DNA of 64,000 nucleotides, from assembly GCF_900177345.1 (NCBI RefSeq), contig NZ_FWZT01000010.1, forward strand, positions 1 through 64,000. The letters are read 5' to 3'. A model generated the notes under the pieces. The model made no database searches. It was not told the DNA's origin and saw nothing but the letters and a program-made list of their open reading frames with translations. Shown here one piece after another: positions 45,119 to 53,785 of this stretch. Positions within the stretch are counted from its first letter, which is position 1; every line of letters begins with the position of its first letter. The position numbers and the translations under genes are program-made. Origin of the DNA: Pseudobacteriovorax antillogorgiicola (lineage in GTDB: Bacteria > Bdellovibrionota_B > Oligoflexia > Oligoflexales > Oligoflexaceae).

Positions 45119-45784
45119 CTAATCGATGCGGATCACAACCCGGCGGTTGCTAGCCCTGGCCCGGCGCAGCGCCTCGCCCTTTCGGCCGCTGATTGCCACC
45201 TTGGGCTTGGTATCAGCATAGGCAACCACCCGCATTCGTGACCTTTGCACACCTTTACCCGCGAAATGATTGAGCAAAGAGATCCCTCGCGCGGCACTCA
45301 AATCCCAGTTTGAAGCGTATTTTCGATGGCCTATCAACGGTGTGTCATCTGTGTGACCTTCAATGGTGATCTTATACTTTTCGGGCGACTTCGAGATAAT
45401 TTTCATGACCTTAGACGCCTCCCGCTGGAGGCTACGAGATGGCTTTGCTGATCCCGGACGGAAAACTAAACGATCTTTAAGCTCGATGGCCAATCCATCT
45501 GCATCAAGCTTTACCTGAGCGGACTTTTCTAGCTTTCGCTTTTTAATCTCTTTCTTAATTTTCTGTGCCAGCTCTTTTAATCCATCCTCTTTTTTGGTTT
45601 GGTACTTCGGGGTCTGCACCATCCCATTTACAACATTATCGAACTTTTGTTTGTTGGGTTTAGAGAAGGAAATAAGTAAGGCAAAAAAGCACATAAGGAT
45701 AAAGCTAAGATCAGCAAAGGTCATCATCCAAAGAGCTTCGCTTTTCTTAGTTTTCGCTTTTTTAATGCCTTCTAATTCTCCCAA
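45119..45784 (-). CDS. MotB-like stator protein (second set)
   Basis: The 221-residue product has one membrane helix MMTFADLSFILMCFFALLISF with the ion-channel Asp, and an OmpA-like peptidoglycan-binding domain (ITIEGHTDDTPLIG, SNWDLSAARGISLLNHF, ASNRRVVIRI). The inter-domain linker is shorter than in the 14.4 kb MotB. The start is TTG (45784), just 3 bases after the stop of the motA-like gene. It may power a flagellar stator variant or a non-flagellar machine such as gliding; undetermined. Confidence 0.88.
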   Translation of the reverse strand: MGELEGIKKAKTKKSEALWMMTFADLSFILMCFFALLISFSKPNKQKFDNVVNGMVQTPKYQTKKEDGLKELAQKIKKEIKKRKLEKSAQVKLDADGLAIELKDRLVFRPGSAKPSRSLQREASKVMKIISKSPEKYKITIEGHTDDTPLIGHRKYASNWDLSAARGISLLNHFAGKGVQRSRMRVVAYADTKPKVAISGRKGEALRRARASNRRVVIRID

Positions 45785-45787
45785 GGA

Positions 45788-46561
45788 TCAGCGACTCCTA
45801 GCTTTCTTTTGGCCTTGTGGCTGGTTGCGGTTGGAGTAGGTACTCATAATGTCTTTCATGTGAACGCTAGATTTCTTAGCTTTAAGGCTCGTCACACCTT
45901 CGAGCACCATCAGGTCGATCTCCAAGCTCTTTTCAGCCTCCAGTGAGATCTTTTCGGAGCAAGGAGCATAAACCACTGTACCGAGCAGCAAACCATAGAG
46001 GGTGGTGATCATTGCCAGTGCCATGCCACCACCGATCTGACTAGGGTCTTTAAGATTAATCATCATCGCGATCAGGCCCAGGATGGTACCAATCATGCCG
46101 ACACCGGGGCTGACCTTTGACATATTCTCAAAAAGATTCGATGCGAGGCTCATACGCATCTGCTTGGAATTAATTTTATTCTGTAAATTATGTCGAATTT
46201 CTTCCTGTGTGAAGTCGTTGACAATCAGAGAAAGTCCGTCACGTAGTAGATCATAACCGACCTGATTGCGAACTTTCACCAGAGACCCGATTCCTTCAGA
46301 TCGCACCATTTGAGACGATCGTGTCAGAACATTGATGACTTCAGTCTCTTTGCGACTGGTCGTAAATAGAGCCTTAAATAGGGTTACAAAACCTACATAG
46401 AAGTCTTTTAAGGAGTGAGAAAGAAGCATAATACTGGGTGGCATGATTCCCAAAAGAATCATAGAAGGCTTATCAAAATACCCTTGGAAGCCAGATGATG
46501 GGTTGGTGAAAACAAAGTAAAGACTCAAGCTGATGCCTGCGATCGCCAATAGCGGGGACAT
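45788..46561 (-). CDS. MotA-like stator protein (second set)
   Basis: The 257-residue product has four membrane segments, MotA-type cytoplasmic loop residues, and TM3-TM4 strings MSKVSPGVGMIGTILGLIAMM and GGMALAMITTLYGLLLGTVV. The N-terminus is MotA-like (LLAIAGISLSLYFVFT). It differs clearly from the MotA at 15.2-16.0 kb, so the organism has at least two ion-driven motors of this type. The start has GAGG 5 bases upstream; the MotB-like gene follows within 3 bases. Confidence 0.88.
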   Translation of the reverse strand: MSPLLAIAGISLSLYFVFTNPSSGFQGYFDKPSMILLGIMPPSIMLLSHSLKDFYVGFVTLFKALFTTSRKETEVINVLTRSSQMVRSEGIGSLVKVRNQVGYDLLRDGLSLIVNDFTQEEIRHNLQNKINSKQMRMSLASNLFENMSKVSPGVGMIGTILGLIAMMINLKDPSQIGGGMALAMITTLYGLLLGTVVYAPCSEKISLEAEKSLEIDLMVLEGVTSLKAKKSSVHMKDIMSTYSNRNQPQGQKKARSR

Positions 46562-46900
46562 AGCAACCTCACAAAGTTTAGTGTGCCACCTATCATTTTA
46601 AAACCCAGCCAAGCGGAATACAGTAGGCAGATTTTTACCGTCGAGACATTACCGTGCCAGCGAAGTCGGCCTTAAGTTGCGAATAGAGATTCACCAACTA
46701 GAAATCCACAGATGTGAAAACAGCAGTTGGAAATATTTCAACACCTAGATTGACCGACCCATAATATGGTGTTAAAAGGAGGAAAAGGGAAGATTGAGTA
46801 AATAGCAGTTAGCACGTGACGCCACCAGATTTTGGCATAGTGGGGTTACGAATTGTTACTATCTGGTGTTTGCACCTGTATAGGGAGGCGTGTCTCGCTC
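46562..46900. other. intergenic region between second motA-like gene and the XRE/IrrE-like gene
   Basis: Divergent promoter region of 339 bases without an ORF of note. CACCAGAT (46823-46830) and ATCTGGTG (46861-46868) form an 8-bp inverted repeat around a candidate promoter (TTGGCA 46832-46837, TACTAT 46857-46862, 19-base spacer), which would suit autoregulation by the downstream HTH protein. AGGGAGG at 46882-46888 is the likely ribosome binding site for 46901, with a wide 12-base spacing. Confidence 0.4.
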
Positions 46901-47815
46901 ATGAAAAGAGAAACATCTATCAAGTATCCCCATTCGGCTAGTCTTTTTCAGTTTTGTCGCAAAGTGCTAGACCAAAAATTTGGTGGAATACGGGTTATAG
47001 ACCAGGACGTGGGTCAGATTCTTGGGTTTGACCCTGCTGACTGCAGCCACTGGAAGAAGGGGAAGAAGAATATCCGCTCTATCCAAGCCATGAAGTCGAT
47101 AGCCAAGCACCTTGGTGTCGATGAAAAACTAGTGGTTGATGTTGCCTCAGGTGAGATGGCGGATTGGGAAGCATTTCAAGAGTACAGCGGCTATGGACAC
47201 TTTGAAATAGACCCCAAGTTATTCGATACCGCAAAAAAAGAATTTTATCGCAAGCACGCTAACACCTGGACCCGCGAAAAAGAGCAGGAATTCAAAAACC
47301 AGTTTACCATCGATGAAGATCGCATAGATCAGGTCATAACAAGGATTCACGAGACCATCCAATTTAAGGAAGCCCCCCTTTACCTTCCTGAGATCGTCTC
47401 CCACTTTCCAAGTCTCACGATGAAACCCTTTGAAGCCACTGAAGAAGAAACAGAACTAGCTAAGATTCGCCTCACCAACCTCGGGGATCAAACCGTGATT
47501 GAATACCCCATGGATGTAAAGATGCGACCATTCATCCGCTTTAGCATCGCAAAGGCCATGGGTCAGTTCTTCTTCGACAAAGAAGGCATTACCGTTACCA
47601 ATGATTTTGGAGATCATGGTAGGGAAATTTCCGAAGTTCAGTACAACCTTTTTGCTGCAAAGCTGTTGACGCCAGCCTACCTGATTAAGCAAGAGATGAA
47701 TAATATCGATATTCAGAAGGATATTGTTAGCCAGCTGTCTGAGATTTTTTGGGTATCTAAGACGTTTATGAATAGTCGCTTGAAGGATATTTTGCAGGGT
47801 GGGCGGCGGATTTAG
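46901..47815 (+). CDS. XRE-type HTH protein with ImmA/IrrE-like domain lacking HExxH
   Basis: The 304-residue product has an N-terminal helix-turn-helix (GQILGFDPADCSHWKKGKKN, LGVDEKLVVDVA), a middle helical region, and a C-terminal part that follows the ImmA/IrrE pattern: MRPFIRFSIAKAMGQFF in place of RFTLAHELGH, then YNLFAAKLLTPAYLIKQEM and SEIFWVSKTFMNSRL, matching the FAxxLLMP and VS...RL hallmarks. The zinc HExxH is replaced by K-A-M-G-Q, so the protease would be inactive. Start ATG 46901. It may be a repressor that senses a signal without self-cleavage; this is inference. Confidence 0.65.
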   Translation: MKRETSIKYPHSASLFQFCRKVLDQKFGGIRVIDQDVGQILGFDPADCSHWKKGKKNIRSIQAMKSIAKHLGVDEKLVVDVASGEMADWEAFQEYSGYGHFEIDPKLFDTAKKEFYRKHANTWTREKEQEFKNQFTIDEDRIDQVITRIHETIQFKEAPLYLPEIVSHFPSLTMKPFEATEEETELAKIRLTNLGDQTVIEYPMDVKMRPFIRFSIAKAMGQFFFDKEGITVTNDFGDHGREISEVQYNLFAAKLLTPAYLIKQEMNNIDIQKDIVSQLSEIFWVSKTFMNSRLKDILQGGRRI

Positions 47816-47822
47816 GAAAGAT

Positions 47823-47862
47823 CCCCGCGGCAACGGGGGTAGTGCATTTAGGCCTAAGTGCA
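47823..47862. repeat. paired inverted repeats downstream of the IrrE-like gene
   Basis: CCCCG (47823-47827) with CGGGG (47834-47838), then TGCATTTAGG / CCTAAGTGCA (47843-47862, one mismatch). There is no T-tract, so terminator function is not assured; the second repeat could be a binding site. Confidence 0.35.
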
Positions 47863-47878
47863 TGTATTGGAGTGAAGG

Positions 47879-48415
47879 CTACTTGTCACAAATAACTCCT
47901 ACTTGACAACCATTTGGTGAGGGGTTCATTCGTTTCTCATCTGCATTTAGCTTCTTAATACCATCAATATCGTCTTGGGTTAGTGTAGATTGATTGCACA
48001 TAATCGAATCTGGTTGTCCCTCCTTACATGTCCAAACATCCTCGATATATGTGTCCGCCAATCCAAGTACATGACCGATCTCATGGAGAACTGTTCTGTA
48101 TGTGGAGTTACTATAAAGAACAACTGAATCGAAATTTCTGACAAAGGCTCGCCCTGAACCTGGACGCAACTCTACTGAAAAATCCTTGATCGATCTTGTA
48201 CAGCTTTTTTGTGTGTATATCGGATCTTCATGTCCAATATGTTTCAACCATTCAGTCAAAGCACGATCGATTTGTCCTTTAACCCGAGCCCTAGCTGCTT
48301 GATCTCCTCCCAACCAACATACATCGATAGTATCTGAAGTATCGATGAGCCCATCTGGGTAAGTTATGAAGGACTTGATACTTGAGCTTACTCTGCTCCT
48401 GGACATCTTGACCAC
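47879..48415 (-). CDS. zinc metalloprotease with HExxHxxGxxD motif
   Basis: The 178-residue product contains VLHEIGHVLGLADTY, a HExxHxxGxxD motif where Asp replaces the third His, as in snapalysin (M7)-type metzincins. IMCNQ about 15 residues later could be the Met-turn. Cysteines (TIDVCWLG, QKSCTRS, TCKEG, IMCNQ, GCQVGVIC) are consistent with secretion, yet no signal peptide is encoded: a TAG sits two codons upstream of the GTG start (48415). The gene may have lost its signal-encoding 5' end, or use another route. Confidence 0.65.
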   Translation of the reverse strand: MVKMSRSRVSSSIKSFITYPDGLIDTSDTIDVCWLGGDQAARARVKGQIDRALTEWLKHIGHEDPIYTQKSCTRSIKDFSVELRPGSGRAFVRNFDSVVLYSNSTYRTVLHEIGHVLGLADTYIEDVWTCKEGQPDSIMCNQSTLTQDDIDGIKKLNADEKRMNPSPNGCQVGVICDK

Positions 48416-48764
48416 ATGAAACTAGGATTGAACAAAACGCCAGTACCTGAAAGCCTGCTGTAAAACTTCATCGGGAAGTACCTCATGGAAAAAATCACAA
48501 TATAGATCTACCAATCATGGTCAGTTTGCACTGCTGATATTGCAGCTGCCCTAACAGCGTCCATTTTACATACTCCATAATAACTACTAATGATTAGTCT
48601 CAAGCAGTAAGTCTCTGATCTTAAAAATTTCTATGGAAAATCTCAGTCAATTTATTACTTCTTAAGATAACTATAAAAACACAATGCAGTTTTTTAATTT
48701 GATTGGGCGGCCAATGAGTGGTAATACCTACATTATGACCTGTATAGACAAGAGGAGCGTATAC
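48416..48764. promoter_or_regulatory. 349-base divergent region with palindrome ACTAATGATTAGT
   Basis: Region upstream of the TonB receptor gene. ACTAATGATTAGT (48586-48598) is a perfect 13-bp palindrome, AT-rich like iron- or metal-repressor sites, though not a consensus Fur box. The minus-strand remnant at 48422-48514 also lies here. GAGGAG (48752-48757) is the receptor's ribosome binding site. Confidence 0.4.
48422..48514 (-). pseudogene. short ORF, possible remnant of a larger gene
   Basis: A 30-codon frame on the minus strand (TTG at 48514, stop 48422-48424) reads MVDLYCDFFHEVLPDEVLQQ and ends AFRYWRFVQS, a protein-like composition immediately before the truncated metalloprotease. No ribosome binding site was seen. 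It looks like the 3' end of a disrupted gene, but I cannot name the family. Confidence 0.25.
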
Positions 48765-51449
48765 ATGACAAACAGTAGCAAATTATACAGCCTTTCGGTT
48801 TTGCTTACGGCACTGGCAATCCCAGTTCCCAGTGCATTAGCCCAAGACGGTGAGAAAGTTGAAAGAGTCAAAGTCACAGGCTCCCGCATCAAAAGAACTT
48901 CCGTGGAATCCTCCAACCCTAAAATAACAATTAGTAGAGACGATCTTGAAAAAGAGGGTATTACCAGTGTAGGCGACCTACTAAGAGGCCGAACATTCTC
49001 TACATCAGGAAGCTTTTCAGGATCTAGCGGCTATATCCGCTCAGGGTCTCAGACAGCCAACCTTTATGGCCTAGGACCAGGTAGAACGCTTGTATTGCTT
49101 GATGGCAACCGCCTCCCTAAAGTTCAATATACCGGGGGTACAAACCTAGAAAACATACCTGTTTCGATCATTGAAAGGGTCGAAATCATCGCTGGAGCTA
49201 AATCCTCCATTTACGGCTCGGATGCTGTGGCAGGGGTTGTAAATATCATCACGAGGAAGGATGTTGAAGGCAGCTCTGTAAAGCTATACCAATCAAAGCC
49301 TGAAGAAAAAGGCGGAGATGAATCTACGTTATCCCTAACAAACGGAACCAGTTTTGGTAATGTGAACATGTTCACAACCTTGAACTACAACAAACAATCC
49401 AAAGTACTTAGCCGCGATCGCGATCTCTCGTATGGCAATGGTGACTATGCCTACAGCCGATACTTCCATCCAGAAGGAACGTATTCATATCGAAAAGTTG
49501 ATGAGAGTGGAAACCCGATTGAGGGAGAGTTATGGCAAGCCAGCGCCAACTGCCCCGAAGGCAATGCGAAGCCCCTCGCTGTTAGACCTAGTCTAGGCAC
49601 ATTTTGCCAAGGTGCATTGAAAGAGCGCGATGACTCGGAGTTATTCCCAGAGCAGTGGGGATGGTCTGCAACTAATAATATCGCATGGGAGATTACTCCA
49701 ACTACTCTTTTCCGCAGTTTTTTGATTTACGATTATAAGAATACAGACAGTAACTACGGAAACTATTTTTCAGGATATAACTACCAGACAGGTCGACGCC
49801 AAATTCTTAGAAACACAGCTGCAAGTGAATATATTGATGGCTTGGATGGAAATGGCGCTGAGGTTTATGTTGTAGATCCGGCTGCCCCACTAAGAACTAA
49901 TGAAAACATCGACAAGACATATGGTGGAAACGCGAGTATTGAAACCGACATCGGTGATTTCTGGACCCTAGAGACAGGCATATCCAGCTACAAGTCAACA
50001 AACCGACGTAACTTCAATAACGTCATTAATAAGAACGAATACGAGAACCTTTTTCACCCATCCGATTTCAACCCAGAATATACTCCAATTGATCCGAACA
50101 GAAACTCAGCTTTGCTAAACAATACAGTTAGTGACTTGGTAACTAAAGAGTCTCTAACCACTGCAAACTTTCACGCAACGATTTCTGGCGAGACGCCTTT
50201 TGAATTGCCCGGCGGTCCTTTAGCAGTTGCTGCTGGATTTAATCGAAGAATGGAGAAATACAAGCAAACTCCTGACGCACTCGATGTTGAGAATTTTACC
50301 TCATATAAGCAGCCTGTCTATACTGGATCTGCCTCAGTCAGTGGTGAAGGCCAACGCCAAGCTGGTTCAATTTTCGCCGAAGCGATTGCACCTGTTTATC
50401 AAGGAATTGAGCTTGATGCTTCATTGCGCTTCGATAGCTTCTCTGACTTCGATTCTGCATTCACGTATGGCTTCGGCACCAAGATACAAGCTACCTCATT
50501 TCTAAATGTTGTAGCGTCTTATGGAACAAGCTACCGAGCCCCAGAATTATCAGACATTCACCAGGAAGGCGGAGGAGGCTACACGTATATCAAAGACACA
50601 AATTACTGTGAAGCTAACCCCGATAACTGTACATCTGGACAAGAGTACCAAGTTTACTACAGCAATGCCGGCAATAAAGACTTAAAACCAGAAGAAGGGA
50701 AAAGTTACAACATAGGCTTGATCTTGGAGCCTAGTAGTAAGTTTTTTGCAAGAGCGGACTATATTTCCTACAACATCAAAAATCTTTTCAACACAAGGGC
50801 TTTACAAGATGTCATTGATGATGCCAATGACAATAAAGATACAGGCCCGAACAGCGTACTTTTCGAAGGTGAAGGTACAGAGCGTAAGGTCGCAAGAGCC
50901 GTTCTTTCAACAGAAAACCTCGGTGAGAGAAATCTTGAACTTATGCAACTTAAAGGTGGCTATTTCGATCGATTCGGTGACTTAGGCCTTTCATTAAACA
51001 CGGAATACACCCAGAACATGGTTGTCAACGAAACTAAGGCCAATGGAACCAAAGTAGATCTAAAAGGGCGATATTTTGGCGACAATGCGAGCTATAGCTT
51101 CCCTCTATGGAAGTGGAACAATACTTTAACACTTGAATACGACCAACTAGCTTGGAGCCTCCTCGCGAAAACTGTTTCAAAGATAAAGCCAGATCCAGAA
51201 GTTGTTGAAGGTGCTCAGGATGGTGAGTACAACGACCAATATGATCAGTTTACCCAATACGATACTTCGATTTCGTGGAAGCATAACTACAACGGTGACG
51301 TAACATTTGGAATTAACAACGTTCTAAACGAAATTGGCGGAAAGCATAGGGCTCAGAATACAAGTGGCGCTGAAAGCTCTAGGTCTTTCCTATACGGCAG
51401 CTCCATTTATGGCCGTACGTTTTATGCTAGCTTAACACAAAGATTCTAA
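48765..51449 (+). CDS. TonB-dependent outer-membrane receptor
   Basis: The 894-residue product begins MTNSSKLYSLSVLLTALAIP, a signal peptide ending SALAQ. ATG 48765 has GAGGAG at a 7-base spacing; an in-frame ATG at 48684 has none. The plug domain is evident: KVTGSRIKRTSVESSNP, ITSVGDLLRGRTF, GLGPGRTLVLLDGNRLP, RVEIIAGAKSSIYGSDAVAG. The rest is a large beta-barrel ending in the aromatic TFYASLTQRF needed for outer-membrane assembly. It imports a chelate, vitamin or carbohydrate; the substrate is not predictable. No TonB/ExbBD genes are nearby. Confidence 0.93.
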   Translation: MTNSSKLYSLSVLLTALAIPVPSALAQDGEKVERVKVTGSRIKRTSVESSNPKITISRDDLEKEGITSVGDLLRGRTFSTSGSFSGSSGYIRSGSQTANLYGLGPGRTLVLLDGNRLPKVQYTGGTNLENIPVSIIERVEIIAGAKSSIYGSDAVAGVVNIITRKDVEGSSVKLYQSKPEEKGGDESTLSLTNGTSFGNVNMFTTLNYNKQSKVLSRDRDLSYGNGDYAYSRYFHPEGTYSYRKVDESGNPIEGELWQASANCPEGNAKPLAVRPSLGTFCQGALKERDDSELFPEQWGWSATNNIAWEITPTTLFRSFLIYDYKNTDSNYGNYFSGYNYQTGRRQILRNTAASEYIDGLDGNGAEVYVVDPAAPLRTNENIDKTYGGNASIETDIGDFWTLETGISSYKSTNRRNFNNVINKNEYENLFHPSDFNPEYTPIDPNRNSALLNNTVSDLVTKESLTTANFHATISGETPFELPGGPLAVAAGFNRRMEKYKQTPDALDVENFTSYKQPVYTGSASVSGEGQRQAGSIFAEAIAPVYQGIELDASLRFDSFSDFDSAFTYGFGTKIQATSFLNVVASYGTSYRAPELSDIHQEGGGGYTYIKDTNYCEANPDNCTSGQEYQVYYSNAGNKDLKPEEGKSYNIGLILEPSSKFFARADYISYNIKNLFNTRALQDVIDDANDNKDTGPNSVLFEGEGTERKVARAVLSTENLGERNLELMQLKGGYFDRFGDLGLSLNTEYTQNMVVNETKANGTKVDLKGRYFGDNASYSFPLWKWNNTLTLEYDQLAWSLLAKTVSKIKPDPEVVEGAQDGEYNDQYDQFTQYDTSISWKHNYNGDVTFGINNVLNEIGGKHRAQNTSGAESSRSFLYGSSIYGRTFYASLTQRF

Positions 51450-51476
51450 GAACTGTTCTATTCAAACGATTGAGGT

Positions 51477-51512
51477 AGCCCGGGGCTTATGCCTTCCGGG
51501 CTTTCTTTTTTT
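51477..51512 (+). terminator. terminator after TonB receptor
   Basis: AGCCCGG (51477-51483) pairs with CCGGGCT (51496-51502) around a 12-base loop and is followed by TTCTTTTTTT. A good rho-independent terminator that overlaps the convergent gene's stop by two bases. Confidence 0.85.
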
Positions 51513-52296
51513 AGATCGACTCACCTTCCGGCAAAGAAATCCACTGCTCAGAACTCAGCTCTCGCAGCTTCACTTTGCGCTTCCTAAGAAGCTTGGAAGG
51601 ATCAGAAACCTCACGCTTGCGGCAACGCTCAATTTTATAAACTTTCGAGTAGTAGGAAACATACTGGCCATTGATCCCAGCGCAAGCCTCTTGTAGAGGA
51701 ATCACATCAGACTCCGCTTCCAAGACCTCCTGCTCGCGAAATTCGCGGTCCAAAACTGAAGGGATCTCTGCTCCAGACTGGAGTTTCGCAAACTCCTGCT
51801 CACTTAGTTCATACACTTTTTTCGAGCGACGTTTCTTTGAGTGATCCACATAAGTTTCCCAGTCAGGAAAAAGCCTCTTCTTGCAAGCCTCCACAAAATA
51901 CATATCACCGCCCACTGAAAGTAGGTAGCGACCATTGAGCTGCGTGCAGGAGCGATTGGATTCCGCCGCCTCGAAAGGCTCCCCAGGTGGAATCATGGCC
52001 ACAGTTTCACTTTCCACCTCACGAACATCGACCCGCCGCTTCATGAGTGATTTCACTTGAGAGCTATCCAGCTCTCGCCTTTTACAATCTTCTATTTTAT
52101 AGACCTTACCGTAATAGCCAATGAAGCGATTGCGGTACTTGCGACACTCGGCTTTTATCTGCTCAGGGGTAAAACTAAGCTTTTTCGGTGGGGCCCACCC
52201 AGGTTCACCACCTTTGGGTTTCTGAGGACTTGACTCTTGCCCCATAGCCATTGAGGAGCAAAATAGGAGTGAACAGATTTTTGTGATTGTCCTCAT
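51511..52296 (-). CDS. secreted protein with three tandem Cys-pair repeats
   Basis: The 261-residue product begins MRTITKICSLLFCSSMAMGQ, a signal peptide. The mature protein consists of three copies of a repeat of about 60 residues, each with two Cys: ECRKYRNRFIGYYGKVYKIE then DCKRRELD; SCTQLNGRYLLSVGGDMYF then ACKKRLFP; and ACAGINGQYVSYYSKVYKIE then RCRKREVS. Each ends in a (R/K)-rich, E-L/P-G segment such as WISLPEGESI. The repeat suggests a small disulfide-linked beta unit. I do not recognise it. The gene stands alone, convergent with the TonB receptor gene. Confidence 0.7.
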   Translation of the reverse strand: MRTITKICSLLFCSSMAMGQESSPQKPKGGEPGWAPPKKLSFTPEQIKAECRKYRNRFIGYYGKVYKIEDCKRRELDSSQVKSLMKRRVDVREVESETVAMIPPGEPFEAAESNRSCTQLNGRYLLSVGGDMYFVEACKKRLFPDWETYVDHSKKRRSKKVYELSEQEFAKLQSGAEIPSVLDREFREQEVLEAESDVIPLQEACAGINGQYVSYYSKVYKIERCRKREVSDPSKLLRKRKVKLRELSSEQWISLPEGESI

Positions 52297-52617
52297 GTAG
52301 ATTTCCTTTTACACAGTTCTCATCGGGCCAGCAGACCCATTATGGTAGCAGATCAACATGATCTCAATCTAAGATTGAGTATTTCACTCAGGCTCCTCGA
52401 CACAGCAAGGAGAAGGGTTGAGAAAATGCCAAAGGGACTGCTCTGGACCAGCTGTTTAGATTCTGGACACACGCCTAAAAGAGCGTCAAAAACTTTGTCA
52501 TTTTATCACATAAGATACTGTTTTTATTGCATTGGAGCGACGTCACGGCTTTTGCACCTCAACCACTAGCTGTTGCTGCTGTTGCCCTTATGTTGTTGCT
52601 GTTTCTGGAGAGTTATT
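52297..52617. other. 321-base divergent intergenic region
   Basis: No convincing ORF; a 75-codon open frame here has no ribosome site and low-complexity composition. A TTGTCA (52495-52500) and TACTGT (52516-52521) pair has a short 15-base spacer and is weak. A GTTGCTGCT-type stretch around 52570-52600 has no known meaning. GGAG (52607-52610) serves the gene at 52618. Confidence 0.4.
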
Positions 52618-53058
52618 ATGGAAAAACTGAGTAAGTTTTTAGAATTTGGCTGCATTGATCATCGTCTTTATTGGCGTATACCTGACCGCCAGGCCCGAGA
52701 ACTTTATGAAGTTCAATGGCGAAAAGATCACCCTACCCCTTGGCGTTACCGCCGTCTTGGCGATATATTTTGGAAGCTTTGTAAAGGTGAGCAGATTGCT
52801 GAAGCCCTAGAGAAAGAAGGCGTCGACGTCCTGGCCCTAGAGACCAAGGTCCGCTATTCGGTTCTTCAACAAGTCGCTTTTGCCGACAAGATTGTTGACG
52901 ATGCTCGTAAGCAATTTGGCAAAGAAACTGTTGACCAAGCGATCGAAGAGAACCAACAATTCATGGCTCAGCTAGAAGCTGCAGTGATGAGACTTACGAC
53001 TCAAGGTCAAAAAAACCAAAACCCTAAGCGACCTCGCCTTCAGCTCATCAAGAACTAG
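52618..53058 (+). CDS. small cytoplasmic protein of unknown function
   Basis: The 146-residue product begins MEKLSKFLEFGCIDHRLYWR. It has no signal peptide or membrane segment, is strongly charged, and has a helical C-terminal half with heptad-like hydrophobics (DDARKQFGKETVDQAIEENQ) ending in a basic tail. GGAG is 7 bases before ATG 52618; a longer frame from 52573 begins in a low-complexity stretch. The next gene, a Nudix hydrolase, follows 38 bases later. No family recognised. Confidence 0.6.
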   Translation: MEKLSKFLEFGCIDHRLYWRIPDRQARELYEVQWRKDHPTPWRYRRLGDIFWKLCKGEQIAEALEKEGVDVLALETKVRYSVLQQVAFADKIVDDARKQFGKETVDQAIEENQQFMAQLEAAVMRLTTQGQKNQNPKRPRLQLIKN

Positions 53059-53096
53059 TACTTCTCTAATAGCTAGCTTCTTGGTAATCTGGAACT

Positions 53097-53696
53097 ATGA
53101 GTCGTGATAGCGGTGAAGGGGTCCTCCTAATGGACTCCTTACATGTTCAAAACCTACTCGCACTTCCTCCAGCCTGGTCTCAATACAAAGGTGATCGGCA
53201 ATCTGCGGTTCTGTGCCTGATTGTACGCGACCTTTCGGATAAGAAATCCTTAAAATTAATTCTCACAAAGCGAAGCACGAAGGTCCGCAGCCATCGAGGA
53301 CAAATAGGCTTTCCTGGCGGACATAGAGAAGACGAAGACAATACTCCAGTGGACACAGCACTCCGCGAGGCTCATGAAGAAATCGGTCTGCCTCCGGAAG
53401 TCGTTCAGGTGATGGGTAGCCTACCCGCTGTGACTTCTCTTAAAGGTAAGGCTGTCATCCCTATCGTTGGGCTCGCCGAAATCGACCCTCGGGAACTGAT
53501 TCCTTGTGAGATGGAGGTCGGTAGTATCATTCATGCTCCGATCCACCACTTTCTTCAAAGCGAAGTAACCGACCTGAACTTTAAGATGTTTGGTATCAAT
53601 CGTCACAGCTACATCTACCGCTATGAGAGCCACTCGATTTGGGGCTTAACAGCCCGAATGATTCAGAGTGCTGGGTTTTATTTAGGGTCTAGTTGA
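53097..53696 (+). CDS. Nudix CoA pyrophosphatase (NudL-like)
   Basis: The 199-residue product carries the CoA-hydrolase version of the Nudix signature: LTKRSTKVRSHRGQIGFPGG followed by HREDEDNTPVDTALREAHEE and IGL, giving the catalytic GX5EX7REXXEEXG with Glu residues intact. This subfamily hydrolyses CoA, acyl-CoA and related dinucleotides in the cytoplasm. The start has a weak TGGA upstream; an internal ATG at 53130 is the alternative. Confidence 0.85.
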   Translation: MSRDSGEGVLLMDSLHVQNLLALPPAWSQYKGDRQSAVLCLIVRDLSDKKSLKLILTKRSTKVRSHRGQIGFPGGHREDEDNTPVDTALREAHEEIGLPPEVVQVMGSLPAVTSLKGKAVIPIVGLAEIDPRELIPCEMEVGSIIHAPIHHFLQSEVTDLNFKMFGINRHSYIYRYESHSIWGLTARMIQSAGFYLGSS

Positions 53697-53785
53697 TCGA
53701 TGCCGCCTATCCACCACAACTGAACATAGCAATCCATAGCTCCGCTATATTCTTTCCCCGATAACTTACCTATTGAGGCCCCAAT

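Noticed and set aside
52342-52569. 75-codon plus-strand ORF between the repeat protein and the gene at 52618
   Set aside because: No ribosome binding site and no protein-like domain pattern.
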